Of a stretch of 64,000 bases of DNA, positions 1 through 8,154 are shown one piece after another. How positions within the stretch are numbered: the stretch's first letter is position 1; each line of letters opens with the position of its first letter. The notes below the pieces were generated by a model, which was not told the DNA's origin, searched no databases, and was given only the letters and a program-made list of their open reading frames with translations. Source of the stretch: Bacteriovoracaceae bacterium (GTDB lineage: Bacteria; Bdellovibrionota; Bacteriovoracia; Bacteriovoracales; Bacteriovoracaceae); NCBI GenBank assembly GCA_018649885.1, contig JABIHA010000068.1, forward strand, positions 1 through 64,000, written 5' to 3'. The translations under genes and the position numbers were made by a program.

Positions 1-315
1 CCTAAGAAACCAGGACCTAAGAAACCAGGACCTAAGAAGCCAGGACCTAAGAAGCCAGGACCTAAGAAGAAACCTGGTTATAAAAAGCCAGCTCCTAAAA
101 AGAAACCTGGTTATAAGAAGCCAGCTCCTAAAAAGAAACCTGGTTATAAGAAGCCAGCTCCTAAGAAGCCAGCTCCTAAAAAGAAACCTGCTCCTAAGAA
201 GCCAGCTCCAAAAAAGAAGCCTGCTTATAAGAAGCCAGCTCCTAAAAAGAAACCTGCTCCTAAAAAGAAGCCAGGTGCTAAAAAACCAGGGAAAAAGAAA
301 AAGAAGAAAAAGTAG
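1..315 (+). CDS. Lys/Pro-rich repeat protein, C-terminal part (partial)
   Basis: The reading frame is open from the first base and ends at a TAG at 313-315, so only the last 104 codons are present. The product is almost entirely Lys, Pro, Gly, Ala and Tyr: it begins with tandem PKKPG units, passes into mixed PKKPA, KKKPG-Y and KKKPA units, and ends in a run of seven Lys. The DNA is correspondingly repetitive, with perfect or near-perfect 15-bp units over 1-60. Such tails occur in histone H1-like or AlgP-like nucleic-acid-binding proteins. That is an analogy only, because the N-terminal domain lies outside the window. A strong terminator follows directly. Confidence 0.75.
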   Translation, partial: PKKPGPKKPGPKKPGPKKPGPKKKPGYKKPAPKKKPGYKKPAPKKKPGYKKPAPKKPAPKKKPAPKKPAPKKKPAYKKPAPKKKPAPKKKPGAKKPGKKKKKKK

Positions 316-322
316 CTATAAA

Positions 323-353
323 AAAGGCCCCAGAACTGGGGCCTTTCTTTTTT
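323..353 (+). terminator. Rho-independent terminator of the Lys/Pro-repeat gene
   Basis: A perfect 11-bp stem (AAAGGCCCCAG at 323-333 and CTGGGGCCTTT at 336-346) with a 2-nt apparent loop is followed by a T-rich tract to 353. It lies 8 nt after the stop codon at 313-315. Confidence 0.9.
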
Positions 354-379
354 AGATTATATTCTAATTTCTATTGATT

Positions 380-676
380 TCAGCAACCACTTCTATGGTA
401 TTTGTAGACTTTGTGGCAAAGTTTATAACTAAGCCTACCGCATTTCATTTTTTTCTTCGTTCCATTATCACAGAATTTAACCATTAAACTTTCTTGCCCT
501 ATTTTTCTACGAGTACAAGACTCCTTTATCTCGCTTGCGTGTTCTAATCTAGATTCTAGTTTTGAAATCTCACCAGTTAAGCTATTACATCTCGACTTCA
601 TTGCAAAAGCCGTACTTGATATAAAAAAACTACTGCAAATAAATAGTGATGAGACTAATAGAAAACTACGATTCAT
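380..676 (-). CDS. Small secreted Cys-containing protein
   Basis: This encodes a 98-residue protein of unknown function. Residues 1-25 form a clear Sec signal peptide: a charged MNR start, a hydrophobic stretch and an STAFA-type cleavage site. The mature part of about 73 residues is Lys-rich and has six or so Cys (for example near CNSL, CTRRK, FCDNG, MKCG, LCHK and the C-terminal Cys), so a disulfide-bonded periplasmic or secreted protein is likely. It is convergent with the Lys/Pro-repeat gene. No family is recognised. Confidence 0.6.
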   Translation of the reverse strand: MNRSFLLVSSLFICSSFFISSTAFAMKSRCNSLTGEISKLESRLEHASEIKESCTRRKIGQESLMVKFCDNGTKKKMKCGRLSYKLCHKVYKYHRSGC

Positions 677-857
677 TTAACTCCCCAAAAGCAACTAAGT
701 CAGATTGAATTATAGCCTGCACGAGGACCATTGCCGAAAGAAAACTAATCCAGCCTATGATTTCACACATTTGAAGTAGTAAATGATAAACTTTTAGGGA
801 ATATGGTGACAAAAAAAATAGTCAAAATTGATCAAAAAAGACCAAAGTTAATTTTTC

Positions 858-1490
858 TTATCTAACTAGCTCTTGAATTTTTTTTGCCTCTTGGAGCTTT
901 TTGTAAACCAGGTCTTCACTTCCAGGAGACCAACAAATTAAAAGATTAAGCTCACCTGCGTAGATATAAACTTCACTAAATATTTTTCCAGAAGAAACCA
1001 TGATGTCAGAAATTAATTTATCAGGATTAATATCACCCATCACAGTGTATTTCTTATTAAAGGAATCACTTGAAAAAATCAAAAATGGCTTCGTAAAAAA
1101 TCTATTTTTAATATGGAGGGAAGTATAAGCATCTCTTAATTTGATGACCACTTTAATCTTTTGATCAAGGGATATTATTGAGGCGTACTCATCATCAAAG
1201 CTAGGGTTAATAAATTCAAACTTTATCCCCACCCGCTTGGCCCCAAAAACACTTCTTATCAACTCCGCCTTTGACGACTCCCACGCATTTTTAGAAATTT
1301 CTCTTCGTTTATAGTTAAAGAACATTACGTAGCTTATTAGGGCCAAAACAAATATGACAGAGGGGATGATTTGAATCATCATACCAGCATTCCCCTGAGG
1401 CTTAATTTTGGGGAAAAAAGTGATATTGAAAAATAAAATTGAGACGAAAAAAGCTGCTAGTAGTGGCCATCCCCATTTATAAAGAAACAA
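858..1490 (-). CDS. Putative inner-membrane protein, unknown function
   Basis: This 210-residue protein has two hydrophobic segments near the N-terminus (about residues 7-25 and 37-60). A basic stretch (KRREISK) then starts a soluble domain of about 145 residues, which contains alternating hydrophobic strands and ends in a basic helix. The topology suggests a membrane-anchored cytoplasmic domain. No motif is recognised. It lies just downstream of the interrupted lipoprotein gene on the same strand with a short gap, so the two may be co-transcribed. Confidence 0.55.
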   Translation of the reverse strand: MFLYKWGWPLLAAFFVSILFFNITFFPKIKPQGNAGMMIQIIPSVIFVLALISYVMFFNYKRREISKNAWESSKAELIRSVFGAKRVGIKFEFINPSFDDEYASIISLDQKIKVVIKLRDAYTSLHIKNRFFTKPFLIFSSDSFNKKYTVMGDINPDKLISDIMVSSGKIFSEVYIYAGELNLLICWSPGSEDLVYKKLQEAKKIQELVR

Positions 1491-1508
1491 TTGCCTACTC
1501 CCTTAAAA

Positions 1509-1911
1509 TTACTCTACACTCCACTTCGGATCTTCAATAGTGTATATGGTGGTATCTTGATCATATCCTTGAGATATTTCACCATTTTCATTAGTTTCTG
1601 CTTTTGGGATAACAGCACTTTTTAATAATCCATTTACTTTGATTTTTGCACTTCCATGATAACCATCCGGCCATCCAGAAAGTCCACCGACAAAGACCAT
1701 GCCGCTATCACTTTTAATTATAGCTCCATCTTTTTTATTGAAGGCAACTCCTGAAATAGTGACCTGTGTATTAACAAGTTTAGAGAGTTCTATTTTATTG
1801 TTATTCATTTTTCCTCCACCATCAATCACCTCACTTTTGTTGCAACCGGCACTTAAAAAAAAAAGTGAAAATTGTAGCCAACAAGACAGTAGGCACCAAG
1901 TGTCTATTCAT
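1509..1911 (-). CDS. Small lipoprotein gene interrupted at a T10 tract
   Basis: An intact frame of about 100 codons (1509 to about 1829) encodes a beta-rich 11-kDa domain. Its frame stays open upstream through codons for LSAGC, a plausible lipobox, into a T10 tract (A10 on the + strand, 1855-1864). On the other side of the tract an ATG at 1911 starts MNRHLVPTVLLATIFTFF, a good lipoprotein signal peptide, but in another frame. Nine or twelve T would join the halves into one lipoprotein; ten T gives a stop after about 26 codons. Without the signal part, translation could start at internal ATGs at 1829 or 1808. The function of the domain is unknown. Confidence 0.6.
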
Positions 1912-2012
1912 AAATTAGAGTATAGCAGGATTTTGCCTCAAGTTAAAAATCACAAAAGGGTGATATTTGATGAAAATTAAAGGTTATTGATAGGCCTGTG
2001 CAAGGCCAGAGC

Positions 2013-3866
2013 TTACTTAGAGTACTCTAGCCTTACATTTCTTTGATTAATTTTAAGGTTTTTGTCATTTATCACTTTCTCACCGTACTCTTTGGGTACT
2101 TCAAGAAAGCTGAAGCGATTTTTGATATCAACATTTTGTATATCACCGGCTTTGATACCAGTTGCTTTTGAAAAATCATTTAAAAGAGAATTCATTTGAA
2201 TGCCATCATCATTTCCAGCATTTAAAAAGAGTCTCACATTTCCAACTTTGGCAACATGTGATTGTCTTTCACGAGGGGAGTCAGACCTGCGATCATCTCT
2301 AGACCTACGGTCCCCACTGTCACCACGTCTACTATCGGATCTTCTATCTCCTCTATCTCCACGTCGTCCATCAAATCTTGATTCATTTCGATCACCATGT
2401 CTACGATCAGATCTTCTATCGCCGCCACGATCTCCACGTCTACTATCAGACCTTCGATCTCCACGTCGGCCATCAGATCTTCTATCACTTCTATCACTTC
2501 TATCATTTCTAGATCTTCTAGAAACATCTTCGTCAAGAGATCCAATATCATTGTATCTTTGTAAGTCTTTATTGAAACTTCTAGTAAACATAATTTTGAG
2601 AAGATCATCTTTTGTTAATTCTTTTAGATTTTCTTCAAATAGCTCAAAGGTTTGATCCATTTTGTAATCATCACCTTTTCCTACGACTGCCTCTATTACT
2701 GAGCTCATTCTCTCAAGTTCATTCTTAACTTTTGAAAGTTTTAGAACTTGAACTGTTGGAAGACGGCAATGCTCAATTTTTTGCTTAATATAGCTTTCTA
2801 TTCTTCTAAGGTAACCTAAATCTCTAGGGTCAATTAAGGAAATTGCTTCACCCTTTTGTCCTGCTCGTCCTGTTCTTCCAATTCTATGAACATATGATTC
2901 GTTATCTTGTGGAACGCCATAGTTAATAACATGAGTAAGACAGGTAATATCGATTCCTCTAGAGGCAACATCAGTACAAACCATCATTTGAGATTTCTTT
3001 TCTTTAAACCTCTGAAGTGATGCATTTCTTTGGCTTTGTCCCATATCTCCATGGAGCATATCTACCTTATAACCACTTGAAAGTAGAAACTCTGCCAGCT
3101 CTTGTGTATCTTGGCGAGTCCTACAAAAAACAAGCCCATAAAAATCTGGCTCAATAGCAAGTATCCTGACAAGGGCTTCCCGGTGGTATCTTCTTTGTAC
3201 TAGATAAAATTTTTGCTCTATATTTTCATTACTTAATGTTTTTCTTTGTACTTTAAATACTTCAGGGTCTTTGAATTTTCTACTTATCATATTTAAGATA
3301 GCGCCAGGCATAGTTGCAGAAAACATCCACCTTTTCACATTATCTTTAAATGCTTCCATGATTTTATCAACGTCTTCTTGAAAGCCCATATTGAGCATTT
3401 CATCAGCTTCATCGAGAATCAAATATTCACTATTTTCAAAGCGAAGTGTGCCCTGATTAATTAGATCCATCACCCTACCAGGAGTCCCGATAACGATTTG
3501 TGGTCTTTGTCTTTTAAGAAAGGTTTTTTGTCTTACGTAAGAGTCGCCTCCGTAAATAGCAACAGCTTTAATTCCAGTATATTTGGCGAGCTTTTCGACT
3601 TCACCGAAAACTTGTAGTGCCAACTCTCTGGTTGGAGCTAGAACTAGTGCTTGAACATTACCTGATGTGGGGTCTAGATTTTCAAGAAGAGGGATAACAA
3701 ATGCTGCGGTTTTCCCTGTCCCCGTTTGTGCTTGCCCTACAAAATCTCTATCTCCACTCAAAAGCGCTGGTATAGCTTTCTCTTGAATTTCAGTAGGAGA
3801 TTCATAGCCCAGGTCTTTGATGGCCTTCATAATATTTTCAGAAAGCCCAAGTTCAATAAAATCCAC
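2013..3866 (-). CDS. deaD: DEAD-box ATP-dependent RNA helicase, DeaD/CsdA type
   Basis: This 617-residue RNA helicase would unwind structured RNA in ribosome assembly and RNA decay, typically in the cold. All family motifs are visible: a Q motif, AQTGTGKT at residues 46-53, PTRELA, TPGR, DEAD, SAT, TDVASRGID and HRIGRTGRAG. Residues of about 448-540 are a low-complexity Arg/Asp/Ser-rich tail built on GDRRSDSRR-like units. Residues of about 545-617 form a DbpA-like RNA-binding domain (VRLFLNAG through LEVPKEYGEKV). The start is GTG, with GGAG 5 nt upstream. It appears monocistronic. The RD-rich linker is longer than in E. coli DeaD. Confidence 0.93.
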   Translation of the reverse strand: MDFIELGLSENIMKAIKDLGYESPTEIQEKAIPALLSGDRDFVGQAQTGTGKTAAFVIPLLENLDPTSGNVQALVLAPTRELALQVFGEVEKLAKYTGIKAVAIYGGDSYVRQKTFLKRQRPQIVIGTPGRVMDLINQGTLRFENSEYLILDEADEMLNMGFQEDVDKIMEAFKDNVKRWMFSATMPGAILNMISRKFKDPEVFKVQRKTLSNENIEQKFYLVQRRYHREALVRILAIEPDFYGLVFCRTRQDTQELAEFLLSSGYKVDMLHGDMGQSQRNASLQRFKEKKSQMMVCTDVASRGIDITCLTHVINYGVPQDNESYVHRIGRTGRAGQKGEAISLIDPRDLGYLRRIESYIKQKIEHCRLPTVQVLKLSKVKNELERMSSVIEAVVGKGDDYKMDQTFELFEENLKELTKDDLLKIMFTRSFNKDLQRYNDIGSLDEDVSRRSRNDRSDRSDRRSDGRRGDRRSDSRRGDRGGDRRSDRRHGDRNESRFDGRRGDRGDRRSDSRRGDSGDRRSRDDRRSDSPRERQSHVAKVGNVRLFLNAGNDDGIQMNSLLNDFSKATGIKAGDIQNVDIKNRFSFLEVPKEYGEKVINDKNLKINQRNVRLEYSK

Positions 3867-3963
3867 GTTAACTCCACTTTAAATTTATTACTATATGCGG
3901 CAAATTACCCTATTTAATATTCCTTGTATATGAGTAAAAGGTAATAATGTGGCAGGGGATTTT

Positions 3964-4848
3964 TTAATGCGCTGTACTGTTAAAAAGTTCAGACTCAATG
4001 AGTTTTTCCAGTCGAGAAAGCTTTAACAGCGCGTTTTTAGGTTCACTTAGGCCTTCTGCACAGGCGAGAGCTTTTTTCCTGAATAGCTCAGCTAATGAGT
4101 TTTTCCCGGAGGCCTTGAACAACCGTGAGAAGTCGAGGCTCCTTTTACTGCAAACTGGAAAGGTGAAATGATTTAAAAATTGCAGGTTGTAATTTTCCCT
4201 TAGAGCATAGGTGTTAATGACCTCCCAAGAGTTTTGTTTGTAAATACTTTTGAAATAACTCATGACAGTACTAGAGCTGGCCTGCTTCCCTACCTTTTTA
4301 GGATTAGACCAGGCCATGGTTTTTGAATAAAGCATAATATTAGAGGCCGCAGCTAGAGATGCTTGTGTAATTTTTAAAAATGGATAACCAGCTGGGTCAT
4401 GAGCTGTATAAACTCCCCCCTGCTTTTCTTTTAGAAGAATGTAATGGTCACCACCCACTCTACCAGCTGGTGGCAGTAGCTCGGCAATTAAAGGGCCTAC
4501 GACTGCTGGGTATGAGCTTACCTCTGAAGCCAGGGACTCTGAGTACTCGTATCCAAGAAAACCCAGTGCCTTTCTTATTCCGTCAGCTGGGTTTACATTT
4601 GATAAGTATAACTCTCCTCCAAATTCAAACGCCCCCAAGCCAACTCCTGTTAAAACTTCAATAAATCCAGAGCTAAATTTCTCACCAGTCTTTTGTTCAA
4701 CCATCATCGAAAGGCTATCTGAATAGCAGTACCAAGCATTACCAATATACTGACTTTTTTGCTGCTCGAATTTTTGATAGAGACTAGACGTTTCAGAGGC
4801 ACTTATTGAGAAAGTTAATAGAAGAAATAAGTAGGATAGGACTCGCAA
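3964..4848 (-). CDS. Exported C39-like / BtrH-N-type papain-fold protein
   Basis: This 294-residue protein starts at TTG with a GAGGTG Shine-Dalgarno. A signal peptide covers residues 1-18. The early AWYCYSDSL segment offers a Cys, followed later by GGDHYILLKE and THDPAGYP, which supply a His and an Asp. This Cys...His...Asp order matches C39-like peptidases and the BtrH N-terminal acyltransferase fold, so it may be an exported thiol hydrolase or acyltransferase. The C-terminal 100 residues are helical and not recognised. The assignment rests on motif spacing alone. Confidence 0.5.
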   Translation of the reverse strand: MRVLSYLFLLLTFSISASETSSLYQKFEQQKSQYIGNAWYCYSDSLSMMVEQKTGEKFSSGFIEVLTGVGLGAFEFGGELYLSNVNPADGIRKALGFLGYEYSESLASEVSSYPAVVGPLIAELLPPAGRVGGDHYILLKEKQGGVYTAHDPAGYPFLKITQASLAAASNIMLYSKTMAWSNPKKVGKQASSSTVMSYFKSIYKQNSWEVINTYALRENYNLQFLNHFTFPVCSKRSLDFSRLFKASGKNSLAELFRKKALACAEGLSEPKNALLKLSRLEKLIESELFNSTAH

Positions 4849-4930
4849 TTTTCACCTCACTACACGCTTTTATCCCAGAATCATGAAAATTGCGAGTGAT
4901 GTACTAATAATGAATAAATTATAGGAACAA

Positions 4931-5461
4931 TTAAAGAAGGCTTAGGTGATACAGGCCCATCCAGCCAACTTCAGGGTCAGAAATCCTTCCCTTAACAAGT
5001 TGGTCGATAAACTCTTCTTTGGACTTTGTGATCACCTCAATAAATTCATGCTCATCAGGACTTGGCTCCCCGATTTTTTGGCAATTTTTTGCAATAAAAG
5101 CGTAGCGATCAATTGTCGAGTAAGCACATTCTAAAACATTTGAAAGTTGAATTAATTCCCCTGGAAAGTAGCCCGTCTCTTCAAGCAATTCCCTTTTTGC
5201 AGCTTCAGGTGCTGACTCATTTCCATCAATGCCACCACCAGGAATTTCATCTAAAATCTGATCGGGACCAGGACGATATTGTCTGGCCAAAATAATTTCA
5301 CCATTACAATCAAAAGCTAGAACAGCAACAGCACTTCCCTCTTTCTTGAGAGAGTAAATCTGCCTCTCTCCTGTAGGCAATTCAAACTCTACATCTTCTA
5401 TACTTCTGTAAGGTGAGTGGGTATAGGTTTTCCTGCTCAAAACTTTCCATTTACTAATCAT
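4931..5461 (-). CDS. Nudix hydrolase, ADP-ribose pyrophosphatase-like
   Basis: This 176-residue enzyme carries a complete Nudix box (G-x5-E-x7-REL-x-EE-x-GY) running from GGGIDGNES to LLEETGY. The upstream RQYRPGPDQILDEIPGG segment is typical of the ADP-ribose/NUDT5 subfamily, which hydrolyses ADP-ribose or nucleoside-diphosphate sugars to monophosphates using Mg2+ bound by the REXXEE glutamates. It has no signal peptide and should be cytoplasmic. It is close to the family's normal length. The exact substrate cannot be read from sequence. Confidence 0.88.
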   Translation of the reverse strand: MISKWKVLSRKTYTHSPYRSIEDVEFELPTGERQIYSLKKEGSAVAVLAFDCNGEIILARQYRPGPDQILDEIPGGGIDGNESAPEAAKRELLEETGYFPGELIQLSNVLECAYSTIDRYAFIAKNCQKIGEPSPDEHEFIEVITKSKEEFIDQLVKGRISDPEVGWMGLYHLSLL

Positions 5462-5755
5462 CGGAGCATTTTATAACAAAAAATTTATAAATCAATTAGT
5501 GACCCACGCCCTCTATGAAAATAGGGTTCAAATGTAAAGAGAGAGCACAGCAGAAATACTACCTTTTCTCCAACTTTTTTTGATTTAGGTGCAAGGCTCC
5601 CACACTTTTTTCTTACAATTGAGCTGAACCCTAGGAATATTAAAATACAATTGCTAGGGTTGGTTATGCGAAATTTCCTACTGCTTTTAGCACTTATTTT
5701 GTTAATTCAAACTGTCAGGGCATCAGTCATATTACTGTGACAATGAGGCGACTTT
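5462..5755. other. Intergenic region with one tiny hydrophobic ORF
   Basis: No convincing gene is present between the Nudix and serS genes. On the + strand an ATG at 5666 opens a 24-codon frame ending at 5740 that reads like a bare signal peptide (MRNFLLLLALILLIQTVRAS). It could be a hydrophobic micropeptide or the remnant of a secreted-protein gene. There is only a weak Shine-Dalgarno (TAGGG). Confidence 0.3.
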
Positions 5756-7000
5756 CTACAACATCTCCTTCAATTTTTTCGGCCAACAAACACTTCCATC
5801 TTTTCTTTGATGATTCTCCATTAAGGGAATTAGAATTCTTGGAGTTGCAATAGCGGTGCAATTGAGTGTGTGACAAAAATGAACTTCTCCATTTCCATCT
5901 CTATATCTAAGTCCACTTCTTCTCGCTTGCCAATCGTGTAGAGTACTACCGCTATGGCTCTCTCTATAACGATTTTCACTGGGAACCCACACTTCTATAT
6001 CATTCATCCTAAATTTTCCTACTCCCATATCTCCTGTACAACATTCAACTACCCGGTAGGGAATTTCTAGCTCACACACTAATTCCTCTGCAATCTCTAA
6101 CATCAATTGATGCCATTTTTCGCTCTCAGCAGGATCGTTTTTACAAAGTATGTACTGCTCAGTTTTGTTGAATTGGTGGACACGCATTAGCCCACCTACA
6201 TCTCTACCTGAACTTCCTGCTTCGCTTCTAAAGCATGGACCATAGGCTCCATAGAAAATGGGTAGCTCACTTTCTTTTAATATTTCTCCAGAATGAAAAC
6301 TATTTGTGACAATTTCACTAGTGCCAATGAGGTATTGATTCTCTTTTTCAAGATGATAGACTTGATCTTTCCCCTTAGGAAAATGTCCAGTTCCCAAAAA
6401 TGCATCATCTCTTGCAAAGCTCACAACAGACATAATTTGAAAATTTCTTTTTGCCAATTTCTTTAAGGCCAAATTGTGTAAGGCCATCTCCACAAGGAGA
6501 AGCTCGCCCTTTAGTGTATAAGCTCTCTCTCCTGAAACCTTTACGGCCCTTTCAAATTCCGCCCACTGATTTTGTTCTACAATTTCACGATGATTTTTTA
6601 AATCAAAATTAAACTCTGGAGGCAATCCAACAATTCTAATCACTTCATTATCATCTTCACAGGTTCCAATGGGTGCTGTGGCCATAGGAATATTGGGAAC
6701 AAGGTAGAGCATAAGTTGAAGTTTTTCTTCAAGACGCCTTAGCCTAGGCTCCATTTCCTTAATCTGTCCCCCAACCTTCTTACCTTTTTCGATTAGCTCG
6801 GCCCTTTTAGCTTTTTCACTTCTTGGTACGTCCTTAGCAATAGTATTTTTTAGAGTTTGTAATTTTTGAAGATCAGTTTTAGTTTGGCTCACTTGTGTAT
6901 CAATATCCAGAAGCTGGTCCAAATTTAGCTCACACGCCTTGTCTTTGATGGCCTTGGCAACAATACCCTTGTTGTTTCGAATATATTTTATATCTAACAT
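5756..7000 (-). CDS. serS: Seryl-tRNA synthetase
   Basis: This class II synthetase of 414 residues charges tRNA-Ser in the cytoplasm. Residues of about 30-100 form the N-terminal antiparallel coiled-coil arm that binds the tRNA long variable arm. The catalytic domain shows TSEI (227-230), motif 2 around FRSEAGSSGRD (257-267) and motif 3 in NCTAIATPRILIPLMENHQ near the C-terminus. Length is normal. The start is ATG with GGAG 7 nt upstream. It appears monocistronic, with no T-box-like leader evident. Confidence 0.97.
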   Translation of the reverse strand: MLDIKYIRNNKGIVAKAIKDKACELNLDQLLDIDTQVSQTKTDLQKLQTLKNTIAKDVPRSEKAKRAELIEKGKKVGGQIKEMEPRLRRLEEKLQLMLYLVPNIPMATAPIGTCEDDNEVIRIVGLPPEFNFDLKNHREIVEQNQWAEFERAVKVSGERAYTLKGELLLVEMALHNLALKKLAKRNFQIMSVVSFARDDAFLGTGHFPKGKDQVYHLEKENQYLIGTSEIVTNSFHSGEILKESELPIFYGAYGPCFRSEAGSSGRDVGGLMRVHQFNKTEQYILCKNDPAESEKWHQLMLEIAEELVCELEIPYRVVECCTGDMGVGKFRMNDIEVWVPSENRYRESHSGSTLHDWQARRSGLRYRDGNGEVHFCHTLNCTAIATPRILIPLMENHQRKDGSVCWPKKLKEML

Positions 7001-7283
7001 AGAATTTCTCCATTTCTTAAAATTTTAAATTGTTCAATTTTCTTGGAAATTATCATTGTGGCCTGACCCAATATCCAGTGGATGGGGCAAGCTATTTGGA
7101 GGAGAGGGAAAGCACACAAAGTCCGCCAAATCGGCTAACTGTCGTGTTTAATAAACTGAATGTTAGACATTTGTCCATTTCATCCCTCTTTAAAAACCAA
7201 TATACCAAAAGTTGGTTTTTTTTCAATCCAAAACTTACCAAAAAAGATATACTCCAACGATAAAAGGAAACCATGTGTTCGAA

Positions 7284-8144
7284 ATGCGCAATTTAGCAAT
7301 ATTACTGATAATTATTACCACATTTGGCTGTCAGAAATCGGCAAAAACTCCAGTTGAGGACCTCCCAGTACTTGCCTCTTTTTCAGCAATGGGTTGTGGA
7401 CCTTACGGAGTTGAATACTTTGAGCAAATTGAGAAATTCATTAAAAAAGAGAAGTCGGCTAAAGGAAGCCTCTTTGCAGTCCATGTAGGAGATATAGTTG
7501 GTGGCAAACAAAGATCAATTTCGAAGGCATACTATGAAAAAATATCAGAATTGTTTAAAAAATATCCTGTGCCCTTTTTCTTTGTTCCAGGTGACAATGA
7601 GTGGAATGATTTAAAGAATCCAGAAAAAGGCTGGAAGAAATGGAATAAGTATTATTTGAATTTTTTCAAATCCTTTAAGCCAAGCTGGACGGTAAAAACT
7701 CAAGCAATTCGAGAGGAAAACTGGAGTTTTAAAATTGGTAAAGTTCTATTTTTAGGGTTCAACCTTGTTGGCGGTCGCATCCACGATCCTAAAGAGTGGC
7801 ACGGAAGACATATCGACAATGTAAAATGGCTTAATGAGAATCTTCCAAGCTCGCAAGACGATACAAAGGCAGCTGTAATGTTTTTCCAAACTGCCCTACG
7901 CGGAGAACATTCAATATTCACCAAGGGACTTAGAAAGTTTGCGAGGAAGTACAAAAAACCAATTCTTCTTGTTCACGCCGATAAACACAAATGGATCCAC
8001 GATAGGCCGCTGCCAGAGAAAAATATCATAAGAATTCAAATGGATAAATTAGGTCCCTATCCTCCCATCCAAGTTTCCGTCCTAGATACCGATAATCCCA
8101 GCCTTGCATTTAAAGTCGATAGAAGGCTAAAGTGGCTAAAATAG
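7284..8144 (+). CDS. Lipoprotein with metallophosphoesterase-like domain
   Basis: The frame is open from 7212, but the best start is ATG 7284, which gives MRNLAILLIIITTFGC, a lipoprotein signal peptide ending in a Cys, with AAAGGA upstream. The 286-residue product contains VHVGDIVGG and FVPGDNEWND, matching the GD-x-x and GDNE metal-binding motifs of calcineurin-like phosphoesterases. A later HADKHKWIHDRP segment may give the His ligands. It is probably anchored in the envelope, acting on a phosphoester in the periplasm. The substrate is unknown. Confidence 0.7.
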   Translation: MRNLAILLIIITTFGCQKSAKTPVEDLPVLASFSAMGCGPYGVEYFEQIEKFIKKEKSAKGSLFAVHVGDIVGGKQRSISKAYYEKISELFKKYPVPFFFVPGDNEWNDLKNPEKGWKKWNKYYLNFFKSFKPSWTVKTQAIREENWSFKIGKVLFLGFNLVGGRIHDPKEWHGRHIDNVKWLNENLPSSQDDTKAAVMFFQTALRGEHSIFTKGLRKFARKYKKPILLVHADKHKWIHDRPLPEKNIIRIQMDKLGPYPPIQVSVLDTDNPSLAFKVDRRLKWLK

Positions 8145-8154
8145 CTCCCACATT

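Noticed and set aside
1-300. Repeat array read as CRISPR or satellite DNA
   Set aside because: It keeps one reading frame throughout and ends at a stop followed by a terminator.
2200-2655. Open frames of 151 codons (+) and 124 codons (-) inside the deaD repeat region
   Set aside because: They arise because the Arg/Asp/Ser repeats leave other frames open; they are low-complexity and have no ribosome sites.
5666-5740. 24-codon signal-peptide-like ORF as a real gene
   Set aside because: Weak ribosome site and no mature domain; noted only in the intergenic entry.
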